A stretch of DNA of 64,000 nt from Terriglobales bacterium (GTDB lineage: Bacteria > Acidobacteriota > Terriglobia > Terriglobales > Acidobacteriaceae). The stretch is taken from the NCBI GenBank assembly GCA_035561515.1, contig DATMXP010000040.1:62001-126000 (forward strand). Reading direction: 5' to 3'. A program made the translations under genes and the position numbers. The notes below the pieces were generated by a model that saw only the letters and a list, made by a program, of their open reading frames with translations, did no database searches and was not told where the DNA came from. Of the stretch, positions 15,036 through 23,825 are shown one piece after another; the first letter of the stretch is position 1; every line of letters starts with the position of its first letter.

Positions 15036-16940
15036 TTACTTCGTCGCGTGCGGCTTGATGATGTCCGTCAAGACGTCCGGCTTTTCATTCCTCTGCAGCA
15101 GCGGATACTTCTCACCTTCGTGATAATCCAGCTTGTATGTCTTGAAGAATTCCGCATTCTGGATCAGCAACTCGATTGGCTGCTGAGTTCCTTTCGCCTC
15201 GCGAATCGCCGTGCGAAGAATGTGTGGAGAAAACTTCCTTCCATTCACCGCAATCAATTTCATCCCCGGCATGATCCCCGCCTGCGCCGCCGGTTTCGTA
15301 AACCACGAGTCTGAAATCGTGCCATCTTCCTTGATTTGGAGCCCAATCGAGAAGCTCACGTCCGTGTACTGCTGGATGTCTTCTTTCGTCCGCAGCGCTG
15401 CGGGAATCTGGTCTGTATAGATCAACCGCCACCCGCCGCCTTCGATTCCTCCCAAAGGCGCGCGTGGCGAAGTCGAGGTCAGTCGGTCGTTAAGGAACTT
15501 CTTCCAGTCATACGGCGCCACCTGATTCAGCGTGTTCACCACATCGTCAAACGTATACGGCTTGGCTGCCGGAATCTGGTTGGCTCCCAGCGAGGGTGCT
15601 CCGAAGAACAAATGAGCGAAGTCATCCATCGACTTTTGCCCCTTCGTCAACTGCCGGATCGTGACATCCGCTTCCAGCCAGATGAGGTTTCCTTCTTCGT
15701 AATAATCCACGGTGCGTCGCCAGTCAGTCCACGAACGCGGCGCGTAGTTCAGGGTTTGCACGCTCACCGCTGTATCCACCAAGGGACGCCATGTCCTGCC
15801 TGACCGGTTATCCAGTTCCGCCGCCATAAGCGCCAGGTTCTCGCGGTACCGATCCGGAGTCCACAAGCCGGTTCTCGGCATAAGGATCTCGCCGAAGTAA
15901 TCGGTCATGCCCTCGTAAACCCAGAGCAGTTCTCCTTTCATGGGCTGCTCATAATCCGGCGTATTCAATCCCGCCGGACGCCGGTACTTCCCGTTCCACG
16001 AGTGCACGTACTCGTGCGGAATCACGCTTCCCATGATCCGGTAGTAATCGGCACTGGTCATGGTTCTTTCGGGAATCCGTGTGTCGTTCGATTCGTGATG
16101 CTCCAGCCCGAAGTGCGCAACGTGGTCGCTAAGGGACAGCAGGAAGTGATAGTCGCGATAGTGAGTCGCGCCGAACAGCGCCAGTGCTTCGCCCGGCAGA
16201 TTCTTCAGATGTTGGTCTGTTTCCGCCGAAAACTTCAACGCATCCTGGCTGTCGGCGGCCACATGCATTTGCACCGGAGGATTCTCAGCCGCCCCGGTTA
16301 ACCGCAAAGTCCTGAAGTTCTCGCCCATGATCACCGGCGAATCCACCAGCGTGTACAGCGACGCCGGTTTGAAGTCCATCGTGTCTCCGGTTTGTGTCGC
16401 CAGCGGCAGCGCTGTTCCGGCTTTCCAGCCTGTCGGAATCTTCAGCGCCGGCTTATACGTGATCTGGTCCGCCCGGTATCCCGCCGGATACAACAGCAGG
16501 GTGTTCCAACTCACTACGCCCATCTTCGCGCTCGCCGTCGGCCCGCCGGTATAAATGCCCTGATCCACGGGTGACGTGTAGTCGAGTGCCACATCCAGCG
16601 AGTTTGCTCCCGCCGGGACATCAACGTGAATCGCATACATCTCCACGTCGTCTCGCCGCCACGCCAGCGGCTGTCCGTTGGCCGTTATCTTCAGTCCAGT
16701 CAGGTCCACCACCGGTCCCGTGGGGCCGTGTTCACCCGGAATCCACTTCGGATAAAGCAGTGTCATCGGACCTTGCTTCACCGGGATCGACATCTTTGCG
16801 TGGAAGAGGCGGGTGGGCGCGGCCGAAGCGTCAACCGTAAGTTGAATTGTCCCCGGATACGGTTGCTGTGAGTTCGGCTCCTGGATTTGCGCGCTACAGA
16901 CCGATACGACGAGAAGCAGAAATGCGGCGAACTTTTTCAT
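15036..16940 (-). CDS. M61-family (glycyl aminopeptidase-like) metallopeptidase with PDZ domain, secreted
   Basis: The 634-residue protein begins with a Sec signal peptide (MKKFAAFLLLVVSVCSA). After an N-terminal beta domain comes the zinc site SVIPHEYVHSWNGKYRRP near residues 305-322 with the HExxH motif, and the third ligand Glu in LWVYEGMTDYFGE near 343. A PDZ domain follows near 525-600 (SFSIGLQIKEDG, GIMPGMKLIAVNGRKF). M61 enzymes release N-terminal Gly or Ala. The ATG at 16940 is preceded by GGGAG at 5 bases; the longer in-frame start is unlikely. Transcribed alone. Confidence 0.9.
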   Translation of the reverse strand: MKKFAAFLLLVVSVCSAQIQEPNSQQPYPGTIQLTVDASAAPTRLFHAKMSIPVKQGPMTLLYPKWIPGEHGPTGPVVDLTGLKITANGQPLAWRRDDVEMYAIHVDVPAGANSLDVALDYTSPVDQGIYTGGPTASAKMGVVSWNTLLLYPAGYRADQITYKPALKIPTGWKAGTALPLATQTGDTMDFKPASLYTLVDSPVIMGENFRTLRLTGAAENPPVQMHVAADSQDALKFSAETDQHLKNLPGEALALFGATHYRDYHFLLSLSDHVAHFGLEHHESNDTRIPERTMTSADYYRIMGSVIPHEYVHSWNGKYRRPAGLNTPDYEQPMKGELLWVYEGMTDYFGEILMPRTGLWTPDRYRENLALMAAELDNRSGRTWRPLVDTAVSVQTLNYAPRSWTDWRRTVDYYEEGNLIWLEADVTIRQLTKGQKSMDDFAHLFFGAPSLGANQIPAAKPYTFDDVVNTLNQVAPYDWKKFLNDRLTSTSPRAPLGGIEGGGWRLIYTDQIPAALRTKEDIQQYTDVSFSIGLQIKEDGTISDSWFTKPAAQAGIMPGMKLIAVNGRKFSPHILRTAIREAKGTQQPIELLIQNAEFFKTYKLDYHEGEKYPLLQRNEKPDVLTDIIKPHATK

Positions 16941-17104
16941 GCGTGCTCCCGTTGGCCACATCGTGGCCAGGCGCCCTATCGTAAATGATGGCGGCCGTTG
17001 CTGCAGGATACTCTGGTGCTATCTTGTGACGTTTCCCGCAATTTCCGGGGCGACCCGCGAATCCTTCTGCTCGATTCGACCTCACGGAGAACGCTTTCGC
17101 CCTC

Positions 17105-17113
17105 TGCTATGAT
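17105..17113 (+). promoter_or_regulatory. Extended -10 box immediately before tmk
   Basis: TGC-TATGAT ends 8 bases before the GTG start of tmk, with no ribosome binding site between. This matches the arrangement before ffh and purE and predicts a leaderless transcript. Confidence 0.45.
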
Positions 17114-17121
17114 GGCCGCTC

Positions 17122-17793
17122 GTGAGCCCCACACAGCGCGGAAAGTTCATCACCTTCGAAGGTCTCGACGGATGCGGCAAAAGTACTCAGCTCAACCGCC
17201 TCGCCGACGTGCTTCGTGCTGAAGGACTCGACGTCGTCACCGCCCGTGAACCCGGCACCACCGCAATCGGCGAACAAATTCGCTCCATTCTCTTGAATTC
17301 CCGCACCCAGGGCCTTGCGCCTCGGGCTGAGTTGGCGCTGATGTTTGCTTCCCGGGCGCAGTTGATTCACGAGATCATTGAACCAGCACTCACCGCCGGT
17401 AAGTACGTGCTCGTCGACCGCTACACCGATTCGTCCGAGGCCTACCAGGGCGGAGGCCGCGAACTCGGCACGGAGACTGTGCTTGCCGTTCATCGCGCCG
17501 TCGCCAGACTCAACCCCGATCTGACCGTTTTGATGGACTCCGAGGTGAGTGCCAGCGTCGCTCGCGCCCGTCGCCGCAACCAGCAGACCACCAGGAAATC
17601 TGGGGAAGACGCCGACGAAAATCGATTTGAGCGTGAGAATAGAAAGTTCTTCGAGCGCGTTCACGAAGCCTATTTGAGAATCGCCGCCCGCGAACCGCAG
17701 CGCGTCTACATGGTTGACGCCCGTCGCGAACAGGACGTGGTGCACGCCGACATCGTCGCCGAAGTAAGAAGGCGCCTCTTAAGTCCCTCCTAG
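17122..17793 (+). CDS. tmk: Thymidylate kinase
   Basis: Tmk phosphorylates dTMP to dTDP with ATP. The 223-residue protein has the P-loop FEGLDGCGKSTQLNRL near residue 13, the AREPG motif near 41, the DRYTDSSEAYQGGGRELG segment near 100 and a lid region with arginines (VARARRRNQQ) near 149. The start is a GTG and lacks a Shine-Dalgarno. It is followed 26 bases later by holB, a pairing common in bacteria. Confidence 0.96.
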   Translation: MSPTQRGKFITFEGLDGCGKSTQLNRLADVLRAEGLDVVTAREPGTTAIGEQIRSILLNSRTQGLAPRAELALMFASRAQLIHEIIEPALTAGKYVLVDRYTDSSEAYQGGGRELGTETVLAVHRAVARLNPDLTVLMDSEVSASVARARRRNQQTTRKSGEDADENRFERENRKFFERVHEAYLRIAAREPQRVYMVDARREQDVVHADIVAEVRRRLLSPS

Positions 17794-17819
17794 TTCCCGA
17801 TTACAATTAGAAACTACGT

Positions 17820-18911
17820 ATGCCTTTCTCCGATTTTCATGGCAATCCGGCCACCGTCGATCTCGTGCGCAGCATGATGTCACGCGACCGCTTTCCGCAT
17901 GCCATGATCATCTCCGGCCCCGAAGGCTCCGGCAAATACACGCTCGCGCAGATGATCGCCAAGGCGATGAACTGCCAGAACCCGCCGCTGACCGGCGAAC
18001 CTGACTTCTGCGGACATTGCGAAAACTGCCTTGAGATCGCCCAAGCCGACGACCTGGAGAAGCGTTTCGACGAAGCCGTCGAAACCCGCGAGGGTCTCCG
18101 CGAAACCGACAAGAAAGACACGCGAATCTTCGTCCAAACCCATCCCGACGTCCTCATCATCCCTCCCGATCCTCCGCAGATGATGATCAAAGTCGACCAG
18201 GTCCGCCATGTCATCGGCCAGATCTACAAGCGGCCGCGCAAGGGCGACCACGCCGTCTACATCTTTACTGACTCGGCGTTCATGAAAGAAGCTGCGAATT
18301 CCCTGCTCAAGGTTTTAGAAGAGCCACCCGAGTTCGCCACCATCTTTCTTCTTACCACCAACCCCGGCGAGTTCCTGCCGACCATCCGTTCCCGCTGTGT
18401 CACGCTGCAATTGGCGCCTCTGACCGTTGCCGAAGTAGAGCAGTATCTGGCAAAGAAGCGTCCCGACTGGAACGCCCCCACGCGCTCGCTCGTCGCCCGC
18501 CTCTGTGGCGGCGCTTGCGGCAAAGCCATTACTTTCGACCTTGAACGCTACACCGCCGCTCGCAAAGACGCACTCACGCTCTTAATGTCGGCCGTCAACC
18601 CCGACGACCACTCACCTCTCTTCCGCACCACGGAAACTTATCGGGCGGGAGCCGAAGGTAAGGAAAAAACCGAGCAACTCCTCCGCGCCAGTTATTCGAT
18701 TCTCGAAGACCTGCTTTTCCTGAAAGAAGGAACCTCGAACCTTCTTCGGAATTCCGATATATCCCCTGAATTGAACCGTCTCGCCGCCTCTGTGGATTTC
18801 GACTGGATCTCCATGGCCGCCCAGCGCCTTCACGATGTGGAATCCGGCATGCGCCGCAACGTCCTGCGCTCCCTCTCCCTGGACGCCTTCGCGGGCAGTT
18901 TGGAACGCTAA
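17820..18911 (+). CDS. holB: DNA polymerase III delta-prime subunit
   Basis: The clamp loader's delta-prime subunit helps open the sliding clamp. The 363-residue protein has an AAA+ fold with MIISGPEGSGKYTLAQMIAK near residue 29 (P-loop with Tyr after GK), a zinc-binding cysteine cluster CGHCENC near 64, and the downstream HPDVLIIPPD, NSLLKVLEEPPEFATIFLLT and TIRSRCVTLQL segments. The last is the SRC-containing sensor region. A Glu/Lys-rich insertion (EKRFDEAVETREGLRETDKK) follows the zinc module. It lies downstream of tmk. Confidence 0.92.
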   Translation: MPFSDFHGNPATVDLVRSMMSRDRFPHAMIISGPEGSGKYTLAQMIAKAMNCQNPPLTGEPDFCGHCENCLEIAQADDLEKRFDEAVETREGLRETDKKDTRIFVQTHPDVLIIPPDPPQMMIKVDQVRHVIGQIYKRPRKGDHAVYIFTDSAFMKEAANSLLKVLEEPPEFATIFLLTTNPGEFLPTIRSRCVTLQLAPLTVAEVEQYLAKKRPDWNAPTRSLVARLCGGACGKAITFDLERYTAARKDALTLLMSAVNPDDHSPLFRTTETYRAGAEGKEKTEQLLRASYSILEDLLFLKEGTSNLLRNSDISPELNRLAASVDFDWISMAAQRLHDVESGMRRNVLRSLSLDAFAGSLER

Positions 18912-19082
18912 TTTCCGCCAGAGTTACGCAAGTGCCTGTCGTCATTGCCCCGTCCGGCCCTCTGTGATACGGTTATCGCAAGCTCACCCAGCGTGACACC
19001 CTTGCATCCGTGATCGGGCTCCACTATGGGTGCTTTTGCGCTCCCGTCGCGTTCGAGCGTTTTTACTTTTACGGGGTATCTA

Positions 19083-19463
19083 ATGAAGGACTCTTTCGAT
19101 TCAACCGCCGTCGGTCGGGCGCCTGAACCGGAATCGTTCACCAGCCGGAAGCTGATCCGTCCCACGCTTGCCGCCAATGGCAATCGCGGAGACGCCCAGC
19201 GTCCTGAAGGCGAACGTCGTGACCGGTCCACCGCGGGCAAGAAGACCCCGCCTGCGGAACAAACGCACGCCGAGAATTTCTACTACCAAAAGCAGATCTC
19301 GACCAGAACGCCGCTGGTAGTCGTTCTCCAGGACGGCGAATCTGTCCACGGTATCCTCGAGTGGTATGACCGCTGCTGCATCAAAGTCAACCGCTCAGGC
19401 CAACCCAATCTCCTGATTTACAAACAGGCCATTCGCTACATGTACAAGGAATCTGAAGGCTAA
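19083..19463 (+). CDS. hfq: Hfq-like RNA chaperone with long N-terminal extension
   Basis: The last 60 residues form an Sm-like fold: FYYQKQISTRTPLVVVLQDG, GILEWYDRCCIKVNRS and LIYKQAIRYMYKESEG, matching Hfq Sm1 and Sm2 where classical proteins have YKHAIS. Before it lies a 65-residue hydrophilic, probably disordered extension rich in Arg, Pro and Glu. Hfq hexamers pair sRNAs with mRNAs. Classical Hfq has its tail at the C-terminus, so the placement is unusual. The ATG at 19083 has GGGG 7 bases upstream; an earlier ATG at 19026 is possible. A terminator follows. Confidence 0.82.
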   Translation: MKDSFDSTAVGRAPEPESFTSRKLIRPTLAANGNRGDAQRPEGERRDRSTAGKKTPPAEQTHAENFYYQKQISTRTPLVVVLQDGESVHGILEWYDRCCIKVNRSGQPNLLIYKQAIRYMYKESEG

Positions 19464-19487
19464 GATTTCATTCTGCACTCATATGCG

Positions 19488-19511
19488 AAGGGCGCCGCAA
19501 GGCGCCTTTTG
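19488..19511 (+). terminator. Terminator after the hfq-like gene
   Basis: GGCGCC, a GCAA tetraloop and GGCGCC are followed by TTTTG. It lies 25 bases after the stop codon. Confidence 0.75.
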
Positions 19512-19711
19512 TACTTGGAGCCCTTCTCCTCCCTAGTGTGCAAGCCCTTGCACTATCTCTTCTCACGACGACTCTAACCCCTTGATTCCACGATTCCCAA
19601 AATGGAACTGAAAGTGCACCTAGCCTTCCAATCAGCGACGCCCCGTCGCTCTTGATTGCCAACTACCCAGTGGGGATTCGGGCCTAAAAACGTCACCGTC
19701 GGAGGCTATCC

Positions 19712-20299
19712 ATGAGACGCCTTTTGGTCTCGTTCTTTGCGCTGTTCCTTCTCACCGCCGTTTCGCACGCAGACCAGTTCCTTTATTACGCCGATCTCAC
19801 GGGCGCAGCCGAATCACCATCCAACGCATCCGCTGGCACTGGCTCAACCCTCGTTACCTACGACTCCGTCGCGCACACGCTCCGCGTTGAAATCCAGTGG
19901 TCTGGCCTGTCCTCCGGCACCACCGCGTCCCATATCCACTGTTGCGTCGCCAACCCGTTCGATACAACACTCAATGCACCTGTCGCGACGCAGGTCCCGC
20001 GGTTCGTTGGATTCCCCACCGGGGTGACCTCCGGCAGCTACGACCATCTTTTCGATCTCACTGACGCCGCCAGTTGGAACGCGACCTTCATCACTGCCAA
20101 TGGCGGAAGTGTCAGTGGCGCTGAGAGTGCGCTAGCCGCTGGAATGGCCGCCGGCAAAGCCTACCTGAATATCCACACAACGAATTACCCCGGCGGCGAA
20201 ATTCGCGGATTCCTCGCGCCTGCACCGGAGCCGGCCTCCATGGCGATTTTCGGAAGCATGCTGGCTGGCCTGATCGCCGTTCGCCGTAAATCGAAATAG
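19712..20299 (+). CDS. CHRD-domain protein with PEP-CTERM sorting signal
   Basis: The 195-residue protein has a signal peptide (MRRLLVSFFALFLLTAVSHA), a CHRD domain of about 120 residues (YADLTGAAESPSNASAGTGS; ASHIHCC; YLNIHTTNYPGGEIRGFL), and a C-terminal PEP-CTERM tail: PAPEPASM, a hydrophobic helix and RRKSK. PEP-CTERM proteins are processed by exosortase and exported, often with exopolysaccharide. CHRD domains occur in secreted and matrix proteins but their role is not settled. No exosortase is in the window. A terminator follows. Confidence 0.9.
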   Translation: MRRLLVSFFALFLLTAVSHADQFLYYADLTGAAESPSNASAGTGSTLVTYDSVAHTLRVEIQWSGLSSGTTASHIHCCVANPFDTTLNAPVATQVPRFVGFPTGVTSGSYDHLFDLTDAASWNATFITANGGSVSGAESALAAGMAAGKAYLNIHTTNYPGGEIRGFLAPAPEPASMAIFGSMLAGLIAVRRKSK

Positions 20300-20317
20300 C
20301 CTCCCCAGAATGCCGAA

Positions 20318-20349
20318 AGCCGCCCATCCGTGGGCGGCTTCTTCATTTC
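20318..20349 (+). terminator. Terminator after the CHRD/PEP-CTERM gene
   Basis: AAGCCGCCCA, a TCCG loop and TGGGCGGCTT are followed by CTTCATTT. It lies between convergent genes. Confidence 0.75.
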
Positions 20350-20356
20350 CGATGGG

Positions 20357-20932
20357 CTACTCCCCCCTTCTCAATACCCTGATCCTCAACCCTTTCCCGG
20401 AATCTGAGATCAACTCCTCCAGCCTCTTGCGCCGCGTCTCTTCCCGTTTGGCGGACATCATCCAGAACATCGCCGTTCGCCGATATCCCGGCGGCTGACT
20501 CTGAAAAAACTCCCAAGCCTTAGCCTTCGCCCGGAATATCTTCTCGTCCGGCGGCTCAAACTTGGTGGGCTTATTCTCGAACGAATACCTCCGGGTAAGG
20601 TCTTCATGTCTCGTCTCAAAGACCTTCAGCCCCTCCGGCACCATTTGCCCCAGCTTCGTCAATTCCTTCACCCGGGCAATATTCACGGCGCTCCAAATGC
20701 TTTTTGCCTTCCGCGGAGTGAACCGGATGCAGTAGCTCACCTCATCTATGTTCCGCCGCACACCGTCGATCCACCCGAAGCAAAGCGCCTGGTCCCGGGC
20801 TTCCGGATAGGTGATGCTCGGCCGCCCGGACTCCTTCTTGTAGAACCCCACCACTAATTCCTTTTCGCTGTCGTGGTTTTTAGCCAGCCAGTGCCGAAAC
20901 TCGTCCGATGATCGGAAGAAAACCGTAGTCAT
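20357..20932 (-). CDS. YdeI/OmpD-associated family protein
   Basis: The 191-residue protein matches the YdeI-like family: FRSSDEFRHWLAKNHDSEKE at the N-terminus, YPEARDQALCFGWIDGVRRN near 43, RFTPRKAKSIWSAVNIAR near 70, and a C-terminal RRTAMFWMMSAKREETRRKR segment. Homologues are linked to resistance to antimicrobial peptides in Bacillus and Salmonella, but the biochemical activity is unknown. It is a leftward monocistronic gene with ATG start, convergent with the CHRD gene. Confidence 0.87.
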   Translation of the reverse strand: MTTVFFRSSDEFRHWLAKNHDSEKELVVGFYKKESGRPSITYPEARDQALCFGWIDGVRRNIDEVSYCIRFTPRKAKSIWSAVNIARVKELTKLGQMVPEGLKVFETRHEDLTRRYSFENKPTKFEPPDEKIFRAKAKAWEFFQSQPPGYRRTAMFWMMSAKREETRRKRLEELISDSGKGLRIRVLRRGE

Positions 20933-21040
20933 GTCTCTATTCCTAACCAGCCAATGCTGAGACTGTGCCTCTCTGCCAAAAAGACTATAAAATTGAGACT
21001 TGCTGCCTCAGTCTAAAATCCCGCCACGGAGCATCTCGTA

Positions 21041-22885
21041 ATGCGTCAACTTCTGCGCCTGCTCCGATACGTCATTCCTTACCTGGCGCAGCTTATTCCA
21101 GCAGTCGTCATGCTGGCCTCAGTCGGCTTCCTGGAAGCCTTCCGTCTGCTGCTAATCGGCCCCATTTTCGATCGCGTGCTCAACCCGGCGTCCCAATCGA
21201 AGAACATCCTGCTGGTCACGCTGCCCTGGAACCACGAGCCGATCTACCTCCAGCAGTTCATGCCGGAACGCTTTCAGAACGCCTGGACGATCGTTGCCGT
21301 AGCGCTCGTCGCGTCCACTCTTCTCAAAGGCGTGCTGGACTACGCCGGCACATACCTCGTGAATTACGCCGGATACGGCCTTATCACCGATCTCCGCGAC
21401 GACCTCTACAACAGCATCCTCCGCCGCTCGGCCGCGTTCTTTCACAAGCACACCACCGGAACCCTGCTATCCACTCTGATCAACGATATCGAGCGCGTTC
21501 AGGTCGCCATGTCCTCGGTTCTCGCCGAGTTCCTCCAGCAGACCTTCACTCTGGTGTTCCTCTCGCTTGCCGTCATCAGCCTCGGTGGCAAACTGTCCTG
21601 GGTTCTGGCGCTGTTCATTCCCGCCGTTCTGCTGTCCGCGCGCCGCATCGGGAAGCGCGTTCGCAAGACCACCCGCTCCGGTCAAGACAAGCTCGCGGAA
21701 ATCCAGAACATACTCCACGAGACCATCACCGGCAATCGCATCGTGAAAGCCTTCGGCATGGAGATGTGGGAGTCCTTCCGCTTCCGTGGTGCCGCGCAAC
21801 GCCTCTTCCGCGCCAACATGCGTTCCGTTCGCGCCAGTTCCCTGAGTTCTCCCCTGATGGACTTCTTCGGATCCATCGCCATTGCCCTGCTCATCCTGCT
21901 GGGCCGCGACCAGATCAAAGCCGGACACATGACCCCCGGCATCTTCGTCACCTTCCTATTCGCCGTTGTCCGCCTCTACGATCCGGTCCGTAAGTTCGCC
22001 ATCTTCAACAACAGCTTCCAGCAGGCCCTCGGCGCGTCTTCCTCGATCTTCGCTTTCATGGACGCCGAAGACGACGTGAAAGAAAAGGCTCACCCGAAGG
22101 TCGTAAAGCAGTTCCGTGACAGCATTCGCTTCGACAACGTCAGCTTTTCCTACGACAAAGAAAATCCGCGTGGCGTTCTTCAGGACATCAACCTCGAAGT
22201 GAAGAAGGGTGAGGTCCTCGCTATCGTCGGTTCCAGTGGTGCCGGTAAGAGCACCCTTGTGCACCTGATACCGCGCTTCTTCGATGTAACCGAGGGGCGC
22301 CTTCTGCTCGACGGCACCGACATTCGCGACCTCTCCCTGAGCTCCTTGCGATCCCTTGTCGCCGTCGTCACCCAGGACACTATCCTCTTCAACGACACCG
22401 TCCGCAACAACATCGCCTACGGCCAGCCCCACGTGTCGGAAGACAAGGTCATCACCGCTGCCAAGGCGGCACTCGCAGACGAGTTCATCCGCGAAATGCC
22501 CGAGGGCTACAACACCATCATCGGCGAGCGGGGATTGCGTCTCTCCGGAGGCCAGCGCCAGCGCCTTACCATTGCGCGCGCCATCCTCAAGAACGCTCCG
22601 ATCCTCATCCTCGACGAGGCCACCTCTGCGCTCGATACCGAGTCCGAGGCCCTCGTCCAGTCCGCCATCGAGAACCTGATGGAAGGTCGCACCGTCTTCG
22701 TGATTGCTCACCGTCTTTCCACTGTCCGCCGTGCCGACCGCATCATGGTCCTGGAAAATGGCACGATTGCTGACATGGGCACCCACGAAGACCTGCTGAA
22801 TCGCCTCGGGACATATCGCAGGTTGTATGATTTGCAGTTCGTTGACATCGAATCGGCAAAGGTACCGTCCAATGACGCACGCTAG
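21041..22885 (+). CDS. MsbA-like ABC exporter, fused membrane and ATPase domains
   Basis: The 614-residue half-transporter has six membrane spans in the first 330 residues (type IV ABC exporter fold, with SILRRSAAFFHKHTTGTLLS and the coupling-helix region), then a nucleotide-binding domain: Walker A IVGSSGAGKSTLVHL near 402, signature LSGGQRQRLTIARAI near 505, Walker B ILILDEATSALDTESE near 528 and the switch histidine in VIAHRLST. The architecture and sequence resemble lipid A/glycolipid flippases such as MsbA. Lipid substrate is inference. It precedes yicC by about 50 bases. Confidence 0.88.
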   Translation: MRQLLRLLRYVIPYLAQLIPAVVMLASVGFLEAFRLLLIGPIFDRVLNPASQSKNILLVTLPWNHEPIYLQQFMPERFQNAWTIVAVALVASTLLKGVLDYAGTYLVNYAGYGLITDLRDDLYNSILRRSAAFFHKHTTGTLLSTLINDIERVQVAMSSVLAEFLQQTFTLVFLSLAVISLGGKLSWVLALFIPAVLLSARRIGKRVRKTTRSGQDKLAEIQNILHETITGNRIVKAFGMEMWESFRFRGAAQRLFRANMRSVRASSLSSPLMDFFGSIAIALLILLGRDQIKAGHMTPGIFVTFLFAVVRLYDPVRKFAIFNNSFQQALGASSSIFAFMDAEDDVKEKAHPKVVKQFRDSIRFDNVSFSYDKENPRGVLQDINLEVKKGEVLAIVGSSGAGKSTLVHLIPRFFDVTEGRLLLDGTDIRDLSLSSLRSLVAVVTQDTILFNDTVRNNIAYGQPHVSEDKVITAAKAALADEFIREMPEGYNTIIGERGLRLSGGQRQRLTIARAILKNAPILILDEATSALDTESEALVQSAIENLMEGRTVFVIAHRLSTVRRADRIMVLENGTIADMGTHEDLLNRLGTYRRLYDLQFVDIESAKVPSNDAR

Positions 22886-22937
22886 TTCTATGCGCATTTC
22901 AGTCGATCCTTGCCCACGAGCAACCAATAACTAACTT

Positions 22938-23825
22938 ATGTCTATTCGCTCTATGACCGGATTCGCGCAGGTGAAAGGCCAGATCACCGACCACCTCGCC
23001 TTCACGCTGTCGCTCAAATCCGTAAATCACCGTTTCCTTGACCTCCACCTCCGTATGCCGGCCGATACCGACGCGCTCGAAATGAAAATTCGTCGGGTCC
23101 TCAAAGACAAGCTCGCCCGCGGACACGTCGAACTCACCTTCTCGCTCGACCGCGGCTCAGCCAATGGCTTCGCGCTCAACCGCCAGATCGTCAACGGATA
23201 CGTGCAGGCATACCGCGCTGCCGCCGCCGAGCACGGCATCACCTCCGATCCTGACCTGAACGCCATCTTCAAGGTTCCCGGCGCTCTGGAAGGTGCAGTT
23301 GAGATTGATCCCGAGCAGGTGGAAGCCGCCGTGCTCCCCAAGCTCGAAGAGGCTATCTCCAAGCTCGATCACATGCGTGCCGACGAAGGCCACGCCATCG
23401 AGAAGGAATTGCGCGACCGCATCGCTCGGCTCACGAAAGCCGTCGCCGAAATCGACCAGGTCCGCAGCATCGTCCTCAACGCCTATATGGAGAAGCTCCA
23501 GGCACGGATCTCCGAGCTCATCGGCGGTCAGGCCAATCCCGACCGCATCCTGCAGGAAGCCGCCATGCTGGCCGAGCGTAGCGACATTCAGGAAGAAGTC
23601 GTGCGCATGCAAACGCACATCAAGCACTTCCTTCAGCACATCGAAGGCGCGAAAGAAGTCGGCAAGAAACTCGACTTCCTCCTCCAGGAAATGGGCCGCG
23701 AATCCAACACCATCCTGTCGAAGACCAGCGGCGTCGCCGGCGAAGCGCTGAAGATCACCGAATACGGACTTGCCATGAAAGCCGAGATCGAAAAACTCCG
23801 GGAGCAGGTGCAGAACATCGAATGA
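22938..23825 (+). CDS. yicC: YicC-family endoribonuclease-like protein
   Basis: The 295-residue protein begins MSIRSMTGFAQ, the family hallmark, and ends with the DUF1732 region (KKLDFLLQEMGRESNTILSK). YicC proteins are reported to act as endoribonucleases affecting sRNA turnover. The central part is helical and Glu/Lys-rich. It overlaps gmk by 4 bases (ATGA), a conserved pairing. The start has no obvious Shine-Dalgarno. Confidence 0.93.
   Translation: MSIRSMTGFAQVKGQITDHLAFTLSLKSVNHRFLDLHLRMPADTDALEMKIRRVLKDKLARGHVELTFSLDRGSANGFALNRQIVNGYVQAYRAAAAEHGITSDPDLNAIFKVPGALEGAVEIDPEQVEAAVLPKLEEAISKLDHMRADEGHAIEKELRDRIARLTKAVAEIDQVRSIVLNAYMEKLQARISELIGGQANPDRILQEAAMLAERSDIQEEVVRMQTHIKHFLQHIEGAKEVGKKLDFLLQEMGRESNTILSKTSGVAGEALKITEYGLAMKAEIEKLREQVQNIE

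Noticed and set aside
20965-21993. Open frame of 342 residues on the plus strand, ahead of the ABC exporter
   Set aside because: It overlaps the membrane domain of the exporter in another frame and consists largely of Pro, Arg, His and Ser. The exporter start at 21041 is better supported.
21956-22927. Open frame of 323 residues on the minus strand
   Set aside because: It runs antisense through the ATPase domain of the ABC exporter, which has all nucleotide-binding motifs. The reading has no domain of its own.
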